From: Desulfobacterales bacterium
GTDB lineage: Bacteria > Desulfobacterota > Desulfobacteria > Desulfobacterales > Desulfosalsimonadaceae
Reading direction: 5' to 3'
DNA length: 64,000 nucleotides
Assembly (NCBI GenBank): GCA_034520365.1
Contig: JAXHNP010000006.1
Coordinates: 1,109,001 to 1,173,000 of the forward strand
Shown here: positions 9,327 to 16,691 of the stretch, one piece after another
How positions within the stretch are numbered: position 1 is the first letter of the stretch
Layout: every line of letters begins with the position of its first letter
Program-made: the position numbers and the translations under genes
Notes under the pieces: generated by a model
The model's input: only the letters and a program-made list of their open reading frames with translations
What the model was told of the DNA's origin: nothing
Database searches by the model: none

Positions 9327-10298
9327 TCACTCCCGGCTTTTTCCCAGGTCTGCTATGGATTGTTTAATGATGGCGGCCGAGTTGTGGAGCGCCTCTTTTT
9401 CGCTATCCGGCAGTTTGCTGTCAATAATGCGCTCGACCCCGTTCTGGGCGACGATCGCGGGCACGCTCAGGCAGACGTCGTGGAGGCCATATTCGCCCTC
9501 CAGATAGGTGGAAACCGTATGCACGCTTTTCTGGTTCCGCATGATAGACTCTACAATTCTGACCAATGCCAGGCCCACGGCAAAGTAGGTGGCGCCTTTA
9601 TAGTCGATAATATGATAGGCGGAATCCCGGACGGTTTGTTCGATATGGGTGCGCCCGCCCATCCAGTCCTGGCATTTTCGGCAGATCGGGCAGTACTCGT
9701 CTATCTGGATGCCGCCGATATGGGTCATGGACCACGCGGCGAATTCGCTGTCCCCGTGTTCGCCCAGCATATAGGCATGCACGTTATGGGTGCTGATGTC
9801 GCAGTGCCGGCTTAACAGATAACGCAGCCGGGAGCTGTCAAGCACCGTACCGGAACCGATCACCCGGCCGCGGGCCAGGCCGGAGCGCTTTAAAGCGATC
9901 TGGGTCAGCACATCCACCGGGTTGCTGACCATTATCAGAACGGCATGTGAATGGCGGCTGGTAATATCGTCAACAATGGACTCAATAATGCCCGCATTCT
10001 TCTGGACCAGGCTCAGCCGGTTTTCGCCGGGCTCCTGCTTGGCCCCGGCGGTAATGACGATCACCCGGGCATCGGCATAGTCCTCTTCTGTACCTCTCCG
10101 GATATTAACGATGGGAAAATAGGGCTGCCCATGGGCCAGATCCAGGGCCTGGCCGTCCGCCAGATCCTGATTCTGATCGACCAGCACAATTTCGCCGGCA
10201 ATGCCGTTTTGGGCCAGTGCATAGGCGAAGGTCGCCCCCACGGCCCCGGCGCCGACAATAACAACTTTACGTTCAATCTGTTTCGCCTGATGGCTCAT
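9327..10298 (-). CDS. ldh: L-lactate dehydrogenase
   Basis: 323 residues, full-length NAD-dependent LDH/MDH family. The N-terminus carries the Rossmann glycine motif GAGAVGATFAYAL. The substrate-specificity loop reads GAKQEPGENRLSL, with Gln at the position that favours pyruvate/lactate over malate. The catalytic region is MLGEHGDSEFAAW and NPVDVLTQIAL supplies the conserved NP. It reduces pyruvate to L-lactate or the reverse in the cytoplasm. After the catalytic His there is a Cys-rich stretch (YCPICRKCQDW) that could bind a metal or be redox-active; that is speculative. It precedes the photolyase gene closely. GAGG lies near the start codon. Confidence 0.92.
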   Translation of the reverse strand: MSHQAKQIERKVVIVGAGAVGATFAYALAQNGIAGEIVLVDQNQDLADGQALDLAHGQPYFPIVNIRRGTEEDYADARVIVITAGAKQEPGENRLSLVQKNAGIIESIVDDITSRHSHAVLIMVSNPVDVLTQIALKRSGLARGRVIGSGTVLDSSRLRYLLSRHCDISTHNVHAYMLGEHGDSEFAAWSMTHIGGIQIDEYCPICRKCQDWMGGRTHIEQTVRDSAYHIIDYKGATYFAVGLALVRIVESIMRNQKSVHTVSTYLEGEYGLHDVCLSVPAIVAQNGVERIIDSKLPDSEKEALHNSAAIIKQSIADLGKSRE

Positions 10299-10324
10299 GA
10301 CCGCCTCCTCACCAATATGACAGA

Positions 10325-10352
10325 CCTAAATTGAGCGTTCCAAATTTTTAAA
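10325..10352. repeat. Short dispersed repeat CCTAAATTGAGCG
   Basis: A 28-bp AT-rich sequence starting CCTAAATTGAGCGTTCCAAA. Related copies are at 15494-15522 (reverse orientation) and in the palindrome at 46860-46970. Confidence 0.6.
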
Positions 10353-10459
10353 TTAAAAATAGCCGGGCTGCCTATATCTGTCAAATTTTCGGGTGCCGGA
10401 GAAAGCCCGGCTAAGCCGCAGGCAGCCGCCCGCAGCCAATATTTCGCCCAAATGCGGGG

Positions 10460-10626
10460 GTGCTGTCTGCACGGCTAATTTGTTCTAACCGCAAAACCCA
10501 TAACCACGGTCCTGTTAACGGACAATTAGTCGGCACGGTGGCCGACTCTACGACGCATGTGGCCGTAGGGCAGGCCACCGTGCCTGCCTAAGAAAAGACA
10601 GAACAAATTTGCCCGGGTGCTGTTTG
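10460..10626. mobile_element. MITE with CACGGCTAATTTGTTCT ends (copy A)
   Basis: The element is 10470-10616. The left end CACGGCTAATTTGTTCT is mirrored by AGAACAAATTTGCCCGG on the right, and the interior carries a GTCGGCACGGTGGCCGAC-type hairpin opposite CAGGCCACCGTGCCTG. Flanking 10-bp sequences GTGCTGTCTG and GTGCTGTTTG match at 9 of 10 positions, consistent with a target duplication. The first 51 bases match the reverse complement of the right end of the gene-carrying element at 16540-16590 with about four differences. Confidence 0.8.
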
Positions 10627-10716
10627 GCGCCTGTTTGACTTTTCCTGTAGGTTCAATATAATCTATAAAAAAGTTATTGGGCTTAAATGGCTTATTCCAG
10701 AGATGAGGCATTTTCC

Positions 10717-11739
10717 ATGAACTCCCATTCATATCCTTACCTATTGGCTCGCCGACCGTTTTTTCTGGCGGCCGCGGCCCTGGTTCTCTTGACAATCATT
10801 GGCGGGTGCGCCCATCACCGCGACTTTAATGCCGATTATGCCGGGCCGACGCCGCTTCCGGAATCGATTCGGAAAACCTATGCATATACCCCGTATGCCG
10901 GGCCCTATGAGACGCAATCCATTAAAGCCAATCCCCGCTATGAAATCCAAAAGATTTCGTTTGAAACCGCGCAGGGCCCGTTCAATCAGCCGCACCGGAT
11001 CACAATGGAGTACTATAAGCCCAATCACGGCGAAAAAACGCCGGTGATTGTGGTGCTTCCTATTTTGGGGGGCAGATACAGCATTACCCGGACGTTTGCC
11101 GTCCATTTTGCGGAAGCAGGCTATGGCACCCTGCTGGTGTACCGGCAGAAATCGTATAAAAAAAATCTGGGTATTAAAAATGTGGACCAGACGCTAAAGC
11201 AGATCGTGATTGATCATAAGCTGGTGCTTGATTGGGTGGAGAAACAGCCTGAACTGGATGCGGAGCGCATCGGGCTCTTTGGCGTCAGCATGGGCTCGAT
11301 CAAGGCGTCGCTATTAACCGCCTTAGATGAGCGGGTGGGTGCGGCTGTGCTTGGCCTGGTGGCCGGGGATATCCCCTATATTCTCACCTATTCCAGCGAG
11401 CCGGGCGTTAAGCGGAAGCGAAACGCCTACATGAAAGAACACCAAATCACCCGGGAGGAACTCTACCAGGAGCTGAAGGCCCGGGTGGAATGCGACCCCA
11501 TGATTTACGCGGAGTTCATGGATGCGGCAAATATTATGATGATCCTCGGCCGGTTTGATACGGCCATGCCCTACCAAAAGGGCCGTCTGTTATGGCAAAA
11601 GATCGGGAAGCCGGAGCTCATTACCATCCTGTCCGGCCATATCACCGCCTACCCCATGATCCCCTATATCAAGGAGATGGCCACCGCATTTTATGAAAAG
11701 CGGTTTGGCGGAATCAATCAAGGGCGCTGCCGAAATTAA
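10717..11739 (+). CDS. Alpha/beta-hydrolase-fold lipoprotein
   Basis: 340 residues from the ATG at 10717, preferred over an in-frame ATG 30 bases upstream because GAGG lies about 8 bases before it and the signal peptide then starts at the proper place. The lipobox is TIIGGC, so the protein should be lipid-anchored in the envelope. The fold shows VIVVLPILGGRYS (oxyanion strand), a GLFGVSMGSIKAS nucleophile elbow (Ser in GVSMG), a GRFDTAMP acid-strand candidate and a final SGHITAYP His. Substrate is unknown; family members are esterase/peptidase-like. The 3' end overlaps the convergent acyltransferase gene by 26 bases. Confidence 0.8.
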   Translation: MNSHSYPYLLARRPFFLAAAALVLLTIIGGCAHHRDFNADYAGPTPLPESIRKTYAYTPYAGPYETQSIKANPRYEIQKISFETAQGPFNQPHRITMEYYKPNHGEKTPVIVVLPILGGRYSITRTFAVHFAEAGYGTLLVYRQKSYKKNLGIKNVDQTLKQIVIDHKLVLDWVEKQPELDAERIGLFGVSMGSIKASLLTALDERVGAAVLGLVAGDIPYILTYSSEPGVKRKRNAYMKEHQITREELYQELKARVECDPMIYAEFMDAANIMMILGRFDTAMPYQKGRLLWQKIGKPELITILSGHITAYPMIPYIKEMATAFYEKRFGGINQGRCRN

Positions 11740-12967
11740 AATAAAACCATTTCTGGTTGCAGGCCCGGCCTTCCTTGCCCTTTTGACTGGCGGCCGCATA
11801 AGACACCCAGGTTTCAAGGGTCTGGGGCTTAAAGATCACGTTCTGCATATTGCCCTTAAGCGCGGCCGGCTTGGCTATATCCTTTAGCCGATCGACATCG
11901 ATACGGCCGTAATGGGCGGTCAGCTGGTCATACAGGACTTCAGGCTTGGCGCCCCCATAGACCACATCATCAATGGCCGGATAGATGTCCTCTGGGTTGC
12001 GTTCGTCCACCAGGCGCATATTTTCCTTAAATATTAAAACCCGGGAGGGGTCAGTGACAAAAAGGCTCGCCTTGCCCGCACCGGTCGTGGCCTTGGCATC
12101 GCTTATCATATACACATAGGAGCAGGTGCGCCGGGCGGATTGGATCATATCCGTGGCTTCAGCCAGGGTGTCTGCCTCGCGCATCAGTTTGCGAAAAAGA
12201 AACACAAACGGGATTCCGTCCAGCCGCTCGTTTTCAGGATCACCATAGCCCATCTCGCCAAAGGCCATATGCTTTTCATTGATTCCGGAGACACAGCCGA
12301 TAAAACCGGCAAAAGAAAACGTGGCCGAGGCATTGCCCTGATCCGGCTGATGCACCAGGATAACCGGATGCTTGTGGGCACCGAGCTGCCGGATCCAGTC
12401 CAGCACGCGCATCTGGTAAAGTTCGCCGTCTGCGGTGGCCTTACCGAATGCGGCGATATTGCTGCAGAAGGTGGATTCAAACTTTTTGGACAAACGCTCC
12501 TTGGGGCCGAATTCAGATACCTCCGGAATGCAGTGCAGCCAGTGAATCACGCGCAGGGGCAGGTTTGCGCCATGGGCCAGGCCCCGCATCTCTTCCTTTT
12601 CTTCGAGCGGAATATAGGGGGATATCAAATCATAGACTTCGTCCATAATGTCTTCCTGCGCATAGTACTTCGCCAGGCCGACGATGTGTTTGACATTGGC
12701 GCGCACCCCCGCATAGTTCAAGCGGCCGTGCTGAAAGCCCATTTCATAGGGGGTGCCGGACAGGTAAAGCACTTTGATGTGATTAAGCGCCGGATCATCG
12801 CTCTCAACCATCCGGGCCTTGGAAAGAATCCGGTCGGCATCTGCCGGCGAGTCAATCACCATGGAGCGCTGGTCAAGGGGCAGGGTGTTGTCAGGCACGT
12901 GCATGCAGGCGGCTGTGAGACTTAAAGCAAGTAAAAGTACCGGCAAAAAAGACAGGGTTCGTTTCAT
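11714..12967 (-). CDS. C45-family autoproteolytic acyltransferase/hydrolase lipoprotein
   Basis: 417 residues from the ATG at 12967. The longer in-frame start would put 21 polar residues before a normal signal peptide. MKRTLSFLPVLLLALSLTAAC gives a signal with lipobox Cys. The middle shows YEMGFQHGRLNY and the Ntn-hydrolase start ESTFCSNIAAFGKAT..DGELYQMRVLDW, where the Cys is the expected new N-terminal nucleophile after self-cleavage, as in the acyl-CoA:6-aminopenicillanate acyltransferase family (C45). Such enzymes cleave or transfer acyl groups on amides; the substrate here is unknown. It faces the hydrolase lipoprotein gene tail to tail with a 26-base overlap. Confidence 0.8.
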   Translation of the reverse strand: MKRTLSFLPVLLLALSLTAACMHVPDNTLPLDQRSMVIDSPADADRILSKARMVESDDPALNHIKVLYLSGTPYEMGFQHGRLNYAGVRANVKHIVGLAKYYAQEDIMDEVYDLISPYIPLEEKEEMRGLAHGANLPLRVIHWLHCIPEVSEFGPKERLSKKFESTFCSNIAAFGKATADGELYQMRVLDWIRQLGAHKHPVILVHQPDQGNASATFSFAGFIGCVSGINEKHMAFGEMGYGDPENERLDGIPFVFLFRKLMREADTLAEATDMIQSARRTCSYVYMISDAKATTGAGKASLFVTDPSRVLIFKENMRLVDERNPEDIYPAIDDVVYGGAKPEVLYDQLTAHYGRIDVDRLKDIAKPAALKGNMQNVIFKPQTLETWVSYAAASQKGKEGRACNQKWFYFNFGSALD

Positions 12968-13089
12968 CGGCGGAGCCCTCATATTTATGTTTGCGCCATA
13001 CTGAGCTTGCGCTTTTTCTGCCATCAACAATATTTTATGGAACTGTTAAAATTTAGCACGGCGCGCGTCGCGTTTGCAAAATAAATAAA

Positions 13090-13240
13090 GACGGCTTCGC
13101 AAAAAGTCCAATATCTTTGTTGCGCTGCATCCCTCGGAATTTCACGTACGAGTCAGTACGCTGCATTCCTCGGGATTTGCGCGCCGCGATCTTGAACTTT
13201 TTTCTTTGCCGTCCCAGAATCGACTTTTTACGAGTCCATC
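13090..13240. repeat. Dispersed ~150-bp palindromic repeat, GGCTTCGCAAAAAGTC family, copy 2
   Basis: Ends GACGGCTTCGCAAAAAGTC and GACTTTTTACGAGTCCATC. An AAATAAA(G) sequence flanks both sides and may be a short target duplication. It is about 90% like copy 1. Confidence 0.8.
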
Positions 13241-13250
13241 AAATAAAGGC

Positions 13251-13859
13251 TCAAACTGCGGCATATGTTTTAAACACATGTCCTATCAATTCTGCCAGTC
13301 TTCGGGTATGCCGGCTGATGTCATCGGCATTGCGCCCGGGATAGCGGGCATAGGTGATCATGATGCCGTTTAAGGCGGAAAATAGGGCATGGGCGATCAT
13401 CCGGGAATCGGACCTGTGGTCTGCGGCCTTCACAGCGGCTTCAATGCGGTCCATCAGGGCCCGCATCTTTTGGTTTAATTTTTCGGTGCCCGTTTCGGAC
13501 AGATTACCCCCTAGCATGAAGTGTCCCATCATCTGGTAGAAGGCCATGTTCTCCTGCAAAAAATCAATATACAGGCGGCACAAGTCATTTAAAGGGTGCC
13601 CGGCGCCGGCCGCCGGCCGATCAATCCGGGCCAGCAGGTCGTCTGCGCTTTTTAAAAACACATCCAGAAACAGCTCGGTCAAATTTTCATAGTAATTGTA
13701 GATCGTACCGATGCTGATTTCGGCGGCCCGGGCGATTTCGCGCACCGTGACGCTTCTGAAGTCCTTTTCGGCAAAAAGTTCCCGGGCCGCATCCAGAATC
13801 AGGCGCCGTCTGGCATCCCGTTCCTGCTGCTTTAATGCGGCAAGTTTGTTCTCCGTCAA
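13251..13859 (-). CDS. TetR/AcrR-family regulator
   Basis: 202 residues. The N-terminal helix-turn-helix (about residues 15-62) has the classical TetR pattern RRLILDAARELFAEKDF, SVTVREIARAAEISIGTIYN, YYENLTELF. The C-terminal helical domain would bind a ligand, probably an acyl-CoA or hydrophobe given the acyl-CoA dehydrogenase that lies just upstream on the same strand (24 bases apart). Family members repress the neighbouring operon and dimerise. The dehydrogenase gene is transcribed first and this regulator follows, so autoregulation of the two-gene unit is likely but inferred. Confidence 0.9.
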   Translation of the reverse strand: MTENKLAALKQQERDARRRLILDAARELFAEKDFRSVTVREIARAAEISIGTIYNYYENLTELFLDVFLKSADDLLARIDRPAAGAGHPLNDLCRLYIDFLQENMAFYQMMGHFMLGGNLSETGTEKLNQKMRALMDRIEAAVKAADHRSDSRMIAHALFSALNGIMITYARYPGRNADDISRHTRRLAELIGHVFKTYAAV

Positions 13860-13882
13860 TACCAGATCCCTTCAAATCAGTG

Positions 13883-15157
13883 TCAGGATGAGCGATAACT
13901 CTCAAACACGGCCTGCATGTCCTCATCCGTGTAGCAGCGTTCGGATTCATCCGGCTTTCCGGCGTCCTGCTCCATCAGTCGGCGGTCATAAACATCATTT
14001 AAGATTTCATTATAGTATTCATGCTGGATCAACAGGTTCATGATCTCGCTCGTTCCGGTCCAGATCATGGCCAGGCGGATGTCTCTCAAGGCCCGTTCAA
14101 TGGGATAGACATCCGTGTAGCCGATACCGCCCATAATCTGCATGGCGGCATTGACGATATCCCAGGCGTTTTCCGTGGCGCACCGCTTGGCCTCGCTCAC
14201 AAGCCGGCGGGCGTTGGGCGCGTTTTCATCCACCGCCCGCGCAGCCATATAGGTCAAGGCCCGCGCCGCATCGAGCTGGGTGATGGAATCCGCCACTTTG
14301 AAGCTGACCCCCTGGTATTTTCGGATCTCTTTGCCAAACGCCCGGCGTTTGTTGGAATACCGGACCGCCAGATCAAGCGCCCCCCAGGCGCCTAAGGAAG
14401 CGCCAGCCGAGGTCAGGCGCTCCGGAATCATCATTTGATTAAAGCACAGGGCGCCGCCGTGGAGCTCACCCACCAGATTTTCTTTGGGCACCTTGACATC
14501 CCGGAAAACCAGCCGGCCGGTGCCGCCGCCCCGGCAGCCGAGCAGACCGTACATGTATTCGGTTTCAACGCCCGGCCCCCGTTCAACCAGAAGCAGGCTC
14601 AATCGGTGATACTTATGGGCATTGGGATCAAAATTGGTGCGGCAGTATACCAGGAAGAAGTCCGCCCCCTCGGCCCCCACCACAAAGCGCTTCATGCCGT
14701 TTAAGATGAAGTGGTCGCCTTTCAGCTCCGCCTTGGTCATGGCACCGAAAAAGTCCGATCCGCCGCGGGGTTCGGTCAGGGCTTCGGCGGATACGAGTTT
14801 TCCTTCCAGGTAGGGTTTTAAGAATTTTTCCTTTTGTTCTTCGGTGCCGAACATGTTCAACGCTTCGCCCACAATGGACGGCATGACAAACGCACAGCCC
14901 AGAGCCATGCCCAGGCAGCCGATTTCTTCCGCGGCCGCCATTTCAGCCACCCAGCTCATGCCCCGGCCGCCGTATTTTTCCGGAAACCGAATGCCGAAAA
15001 GTTTTCGGGCCGCCAGTTTTTCGACGAATTCGCGGGGGTAGGTGATTTCATCCTTATCCATTTTCCGGAGGAAATCGCTGGTGATTTCCTCCCGGACGAA
15101 CTCCCGGGTTTCCTTTTTTACCGCCTGCTGCTCAGGCGTTAACATGAAATCATACAT
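13883..15157 (-). CDS. Acyl-CoA dehydrogenase
   Basis: 424 residues, the usual length for FAD acyl-CoA dehydrogenases. Visible signatures are MYDFMLTPEQQAVKKETREF at the N-terminus, SAEALTEPRGGSDF (FAD/substrate region), the mid beta domain, and QIMGGIGYTDVYPIERALRD with RLAMIWTGTSEIMNLLI near the C-terminus. It oxidises an acyl-CoA to the 2-enoyl-CoA, passing electrons to ETF; chain-length preference is not readable. About 30 extra residues after the usual end (RRLMEQDAGKPDESERC) form a polar tail. It is followed by the TetR regulator in the same transcription unit. Confidence 0.9.
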   Translation of the reverse strand: MYDFMLTPEQQAVKKETREFVREEITSDFLRKMDKDEITYPREFVEKLAARKLFGIRFPEKYGGRGMSWVAEMAAAEEIGCLGMALGCAFVMPSIVGEALNMFGTEEQKEKFLKPYLEGKLVSAEALTEPRGGSDFFGAMTKAELKGDHFILNGMKRFVVGAEGADFFLVYCRTNFDPNAHKYHRLSLLLVERGPGVETEYMYGLLGCRGGGTGRLVFRDVKVPKENLVGELHGGALCFNQMMIPERLTSAGASLGAWGALDLAVRYSNKRRAFGKEIRKYQGVSFKVADSITQLDAARALTYMAARAVDENAPNARRLVSEAKRCATENAWDIVNAAMQIMGGIGYTDVYPIERALRDIRLAMIWTGTSEIMNLLIQHEYYNEILNDVYDRRLMEQDAGKPDESERCYTDEDMQAVFESYRSS

Positions 15158-15232
15158 AGGGCCCTCCGATTGCTTGAATTAAATTGTTTATGAGTATTGA
15201 TCATTTTATTGAACATTGATCAAGCATGCAAG

Positions 15233-15405
15233 TAAAAAAATGCACGGTAAATTTATTCTATCTATTTTTCAGGCGGGCACGGTGGCCCGCACTATCGCGA
15301 CAATGCCGACATTTTGTAGGGTCGGCCACCGTGCCGACCTTACATGCGAGAAACCCCATGGTTATGGGATTTCTCGCCAGAACAAATTCACCGTGAAAAA
15401 GAATG
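15233..15405. mobile_element. MITE with CACGGTAAATTTATTCT ends (copy B)
   Basis: The element is 15243-15395 (153 bp). Terminal repeats are CACGGTAAATTTATTCT and AGAACAAATTCACCGTG. Inside are two hairpins: GGCGGGCACGGTGGCCCGC with its distal GGTCGGCCACCGTGCCGACC, and GCGAGAAACCCCAT / ATGGGATTTCTCGC. The flanks TAAAAAAATG and AAAAAGAATG match at 8 of 10. It is closely similar to copy C at 52508-52659. Confidence 0.8.
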
Positions 15406-15493
15406 CGGGGTGGATTTATTTGTTGCTGTCTTTGAGAAAAATTGGGGAAAAGTGTGGGATTGAGAGTTTGGTATAATCCTTTACAAAATCACG

Positions 15494-15522
15494 TTTTAAA
15501 AGTTGGAAACGCTCAATTTAGG
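15494..15522. repeat. Short dispersed repeat CCTAAATTGAGCG, reverse orientation
   Basis: The complement reads ACCTAAATTGAGCGTTTCC, matching 10325-10352 and the left arm of the palindrome at 46860. Confidence 0.55.
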
Positions 15523-15555
15523 TGTCAAAGTCATGGTATTTGCCCCTGATGCCCG

Positions 15556-15870
15556 TCAGCATCCGGAGCAGCCGGCACATGCAGCCCCGTTGTCAAGGCT
15601 TGATGAAACAGTAAACCCGGGGGTTACCGGATTATCCGAGTAATCAACAAAAATAGGCTTTGCCTGCTCGTATACTGCTTTATCAATGATGAAATCAATG
15701 TTGTCATGGTCAAGCCGAACATCGGCATCTGTGGCTTTATCAAAAAACAGGTCAATGGACGTCCCCGCACAGCCGCCGGAAACCGGCATCAGGCGAATAG
15801 CACCTTCCGGCTGTCGGTCATTTAATATCTGATCTATCTTTTTTTTGGCTTTTGGGCTTATTTCGAACAT
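15556..15870 (-). CDS. IscA/HesB-like iron-sulfur protein
   Basis: 104 residues from the ATG at 15870, chosen for the GGAGG 7-11 bases upstream. The body (FEISPKAKKKIDQIL..., LMPVSGGCAGTSIDLFFD, IDFIIDKAVYEQAKPIFVDY) is the HesB/IscA fold found widely in Desulfobacterota. The tail ends NGAACAGCSGC, giving four Cys in the last nine residues plus the Cys in GGCAGT. Canonical A-type carriers use one Cys in the loop and a CGC near the end; the pattern here is shifted, so Fe-S or metal binding is likely but not proven. Monocistronic, minus strand. Confidence 0.8.
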   Translation of the reverse strand: MFEISPKAKKKIDQILNDRQPEGAIRLMPVSGGCAGTSIDLFFDKATDADVRLDHDNIDFIIDKAVYEQAKPIFVDYSDNPVTPGFTVSSSLDNGAACAGCSGC

Positions 15871-16015
15871 AGAATCACCTCCTTTAGCTGCCACAAAGTG
15901 ATAGTATAAGATAAATCACTGAGTCCCATTGTCAATAGTCTGCGTCTATCCATTACACAGCTATCTGCCCGGTTTTCATGGCGCTTTAATTGAGTTTGCC
16001 GGCGGTATCCTGAAA

Positions 16016-16600
16016 TTTTCCTGACCAGGGCTAATTTGTTCTGTATCCAAATCGAAATCGCTATCGGGATCGGGATCGAAAAAAATATGACCCTTGGACG
16101 TGAAAAACTGGACGTCTATCGCCTTTCAATAGGCTACGTTGCATGGGTTTACGAGAAGGCCGACAGCCTGAACGGAGTCCATCGACCCGCCCGGGATCAA
16201 TGGCTTCGGGCCAGCCAGTCGATACCGCTCAATATCGCCGAAGGTAATGGCAAGACCGCGGAAGCCGACCGAAGGCGTTATTTCGAAATCGCTCGTGGCT
16301 CCGCGCTTGAGTGCGCGGCGATTCAAGATGTGCTGGTTGTCGGCAAGGCGCTGGACAAGATGGAAAGCCGGAACCGCAAGGATGAACTCGACCGTATGGC
16401 CGCGATGCTCAGCCGTCTCGGCGGAAGAGGATACCAAGTTCGGGAGGATCAGGAAGTCTACAGCATCGATTTCGATCCCGATAGCGATTTCGATCCCGAT
16501 TTCGATCCCGATAGCGAAGAAAACGAATCCCAACCTTAGCGTTAACAGGACCGGGGGTATGGATTTTGCGGTTAGAACAAATTAGCCGTGTTTTCCTGAC
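16016..16600. mobile_element. 565-bp element carrying a four-helix-bundle gene, with target duplication
   Basis: The element is 16026-16590. Left end CAGGGCTAATTTGTTCT and right end AGAACAAATTAGCCGTG are 17-bp inverted repeats with one mismatch. Both sides carry TTTTCCTGAC (16016-16025 and 16591-16600), a perfect 10-bp target duplication. The only gene inside is the four-helix-bundle protein. Just inside the ends there is a second inverted repeat of CGATTTCGATCCCGATAGC-type units (about 16049-16081 against 16465-16516). The ends match those of the empty MITEs A, B and C, so this is a gene-bearing member of that family. Confidence 0.85.
16087..16539 (+). CDS. Four-helix-bundle protein (23S rRNA intervening-sequence type)
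   Basis: 150 residues from ATG 16087. Residues 1-120 match the four-helix-bundle/S23 family: LDVYRLSIGYVAWVYE, QWLRASQSIPLNIAEGNGK and RRRYFEIARGSALECAAIQDVL are its hallmark helices. Family members are encoded in 23S rRNA intervening sequences of Leptospira and others and form pentameric bundles; an Avd-like role in nucleic-acid binding is known for relatives. Here there is no rRNA: the gene lies inside a 565-bp element with target duplication. The last 25 residues are an acidic repeat (IDFDPDSDFDPDFDPDS) encoded by an 18-bp DNA repeat that is complementary to the 5' leader, so the mRNA could fold over the whole ORF. Confidence 0.85.
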   Translation: MTLGREKLDVYRLSIGYVAWVYEKADSLNGVHRPARDQWLRASQSIPLNIAEGNGKTAEADRRRYFEIARGSALECAAIQDVLVVGKALDKMESRNRKDELDRMAAMLSRLGGRGYQVREDQEVYSIDFDPDSDFDPDFDPDSEENESQP

Positions 16601-16691
16601 GGCAACCGGTTGCATCTTTTGGCTGACTGTCGTATGCAGGAAGGGAGATATCTGCTGCTTTGTTCAATCGATCAGTGTGGAGGATTTTTTT

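Noticed and set aside
16026-16590. 23S rRNA intervening sequence in an rRNA gene
   Set aside because: The flanking DNA is protein-coding or intergenic with no rRNA similarity; the flanks are a target duplication instead.
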